Positions 63,421 to 64,000 of a stretch of DNA of 64,000 nucleotides are shown in pieces; positions within the stretch are counted from its first letter, which is position 1; the number at the start of each line of letters is the position of its first letter. The position numbers and the translations under genes were made by a program. Under the pieces are notes generated by a model that searched no databases, was not told where the DNA came from, and saw only the letters and a list, made by a program, of their open reading frames with translations. This stretch comes from Halictus rubicundus (Eukaryota; Arthropoda; Insecta; Hymenoptera; Halictidae): contig NW_027488860.1 in the NCBI RefSeq assembly GCF_050948215.1, positions 62,001-126,000 of the forward strand, read 5' to 3'.

Positions 63421-64000
63421 TATCCTATCCTATCCTCTATCCTATCCTATCCTCTATCCGATCCTATCCTCTATCCTATCCTATCCTCTATCCTATCCTA
63501 TCCTCTATCCAACCCTATCCTCTATCCTATCCTATCCTATCCCCTATCCTATCCTATCCTCTATCCTATCCTATCCTCTATCCTATCCTATCGTCTATCC
63601 TATTCTATCCTCTATCCTATCTTATCCTCTATCCTATCCTATCCTCTATCCTATCCTATCCTCTATAATTTCGTATCCTCTATCCTATCTTATCCTCTAT
63701 CCTATCCAATCCTATATCCTATCCTATCCGCTATCCTATCCTATCCTCTATCCTATTCTCTATCCTATCCTATCCTCTATCCTATCCAATCCCCTATCCT
63801 TTCCTCTACTCGATCCTCTCCTCTATAATATCGAATCCTCTATCCTATCCTGTGCTCTATCCTATAATATCATCCATCCTATCCTATTCTCTATCCTATC
63901 GTATCGTCTATCCTATCCAATCCCCTATCCTATCCTCTTTCCTATCCTCTATCCTATCCTCTATCCTATCCTATCCTCTATCGACTCCTATCCTCTATCC
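63420..64000 (+). repeat. Right-end satellite stretch
   Basis: It first repeats the TCCGATCC, CCAACCC and TCGTCTATCC order of 60,980-61,165, then a TAATTTCG and CTACTCGATCC unit related to 55,790-56,040. The array continues to the last base of the window with no sign of ending. Confidence 0.8.

Larger units (their letters stand above)
1..64000 (+). repeat. 17-bp satellite DNA array filling the whole window
   Basis: Every line of the window is built from the 5-bp module CCTAT and the 7-bp module CCTCTAT, most often as the 17-mer CCTCTATCCTATCCTAT. Twelve-bp (7+5) and 22-bp (7+5+5+5) variants are interspersed, with single-base variants such as CCTCCAT, CCAAT, CTGTCC, CGTATC and ATAATATCC. The unit orientation never flips, so the array is head-to-tail throughout. 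I scanned all stretches for unique sequence, transposon-like ends, poly-A tracts, tRNA or rRNA signatures and found none; no stretch of 300 bases holds anything else. The composition (no G in the consensus) and the purity point to eukaryotic heterochromatic satellite DNA. The species and chromosomal position cannot be read from the sequence. The array runs off both ends of the window, so its true length is larger. Confidence 0.97.

Noticed and set aside
1..64000. Telomeric repeat
   Set aside because: The - strand ATAGG modules resemble short G-rich telomere repeats at first sight. The period is 17 bp with mixed 5- and 7-bp modules, and no canonical telomere hexamer or pentamer such as TTAGGG or TTAGG runs occurs.
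1..64000. CRISPR array
   Set aside because: There are no unique spacers; material between recurring motifs is the same satellite.
1..64000. CENP-B box or similar centromere protein site
   Set aside because: The known box needs G-rich and A-run elements that cannot occur in this G-poor strand or its complement; I saw no match in variant modules.
1..64000. Triplex (H-DNA) forming polypyrimidine tract
   Set aside because: The + strand is pyrimidine-rich, but A interrupts every four to six bases, so no uninterrupted polypyrimidine tract long enough for a classic triplex is present.
1..64000. TATA-like promoters (TATAAAATCC, CTATAATATCC)
   Set aside because: These are recurring satellite variants spread by duplication, with no downstream gene.

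Overview
The window is one uninterrupted block of satellite DNA. I find no gene, RNA gene, mobile element, CRISPR array or unique-sequence island anywhere in the 64 kb. The basic unit on the + strand is the 17-mer CCTCTATCCTATCCTAT, made of one 7-bp module (CCTCTAT, 'L') and two 5-bp modules (CCTAT, 'S'). Shorter L-S (12 bp) and longer L-S-S-S (22 bp) units are interspersed. The consensus is 7 C, 7 T, 3 A and no G, so the + strand is about 82% pyrimidine and G occurs only in variant modules. Such a long, gene-free, hierarchically duplicated array fits eukaryotic constitutive heterochromatin (pericentromeric, subtelomeric or sex-chromosome-like). Nothing in the sequence identifies the species, and I do not guess it.

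Layout. Positions 1-16,740 (copy A) and about 17,126-32,834 (copy B) are two near-identical copies of a 16-17 kb segment, joined by a short junction (16,728-17,125) that repeats the start of the segment. The offset between copies is 17,125 bp at the left end and 16,094 bp at the right end. Most of that change comes from a 1,057-bp block present twice in A and once in B (around 7.2-8.4 kb). Most remaining steps are 12 or 17 bp, meaning gain or loss of single units, apart from one larger replacement near 2.0/19.2 kb. Inside each copy are lower-level repeats of about 823 bp and about 2.3 kb. The last 1.4 kb of each copy (15.3-16.74 and 31.4-32.83 kb) carries variant modules typical of the right half of the window.

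From 32.8 kb to the end the array is a mosaic of shorter higher-order repeats: tandem pairs with offsets of 429, 1,029, 1,161, 410, 301, 480, 541, 499 and 376 bp, and dispersed copies 1.3 to 7 kb apart. The same marked variants (for example modules containing CGTATCAACT, TATACACTCC, TAATTTCG, TCTCCAGTCC or CTCTGGCC) recur in the same order. This is the signature of repeated unequal exchange or segmental amplification.

The long open frames on the + strand are a by-product of the repeat. The 17-mer contains no stop triplet in any frame, and because 17 is not a multiple of 3, three units (51 bp) encode the same 17-residue period in every frame. On the - strand each 17-mer carries TAG in all three frames. 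None of these frames is annotated as a gene.

Limits: repeat boundaries were set by eye from marker variants and are accurate to roughly 20-50 bp unless an exact offset is given. Percent identities and copy counts were not computed.
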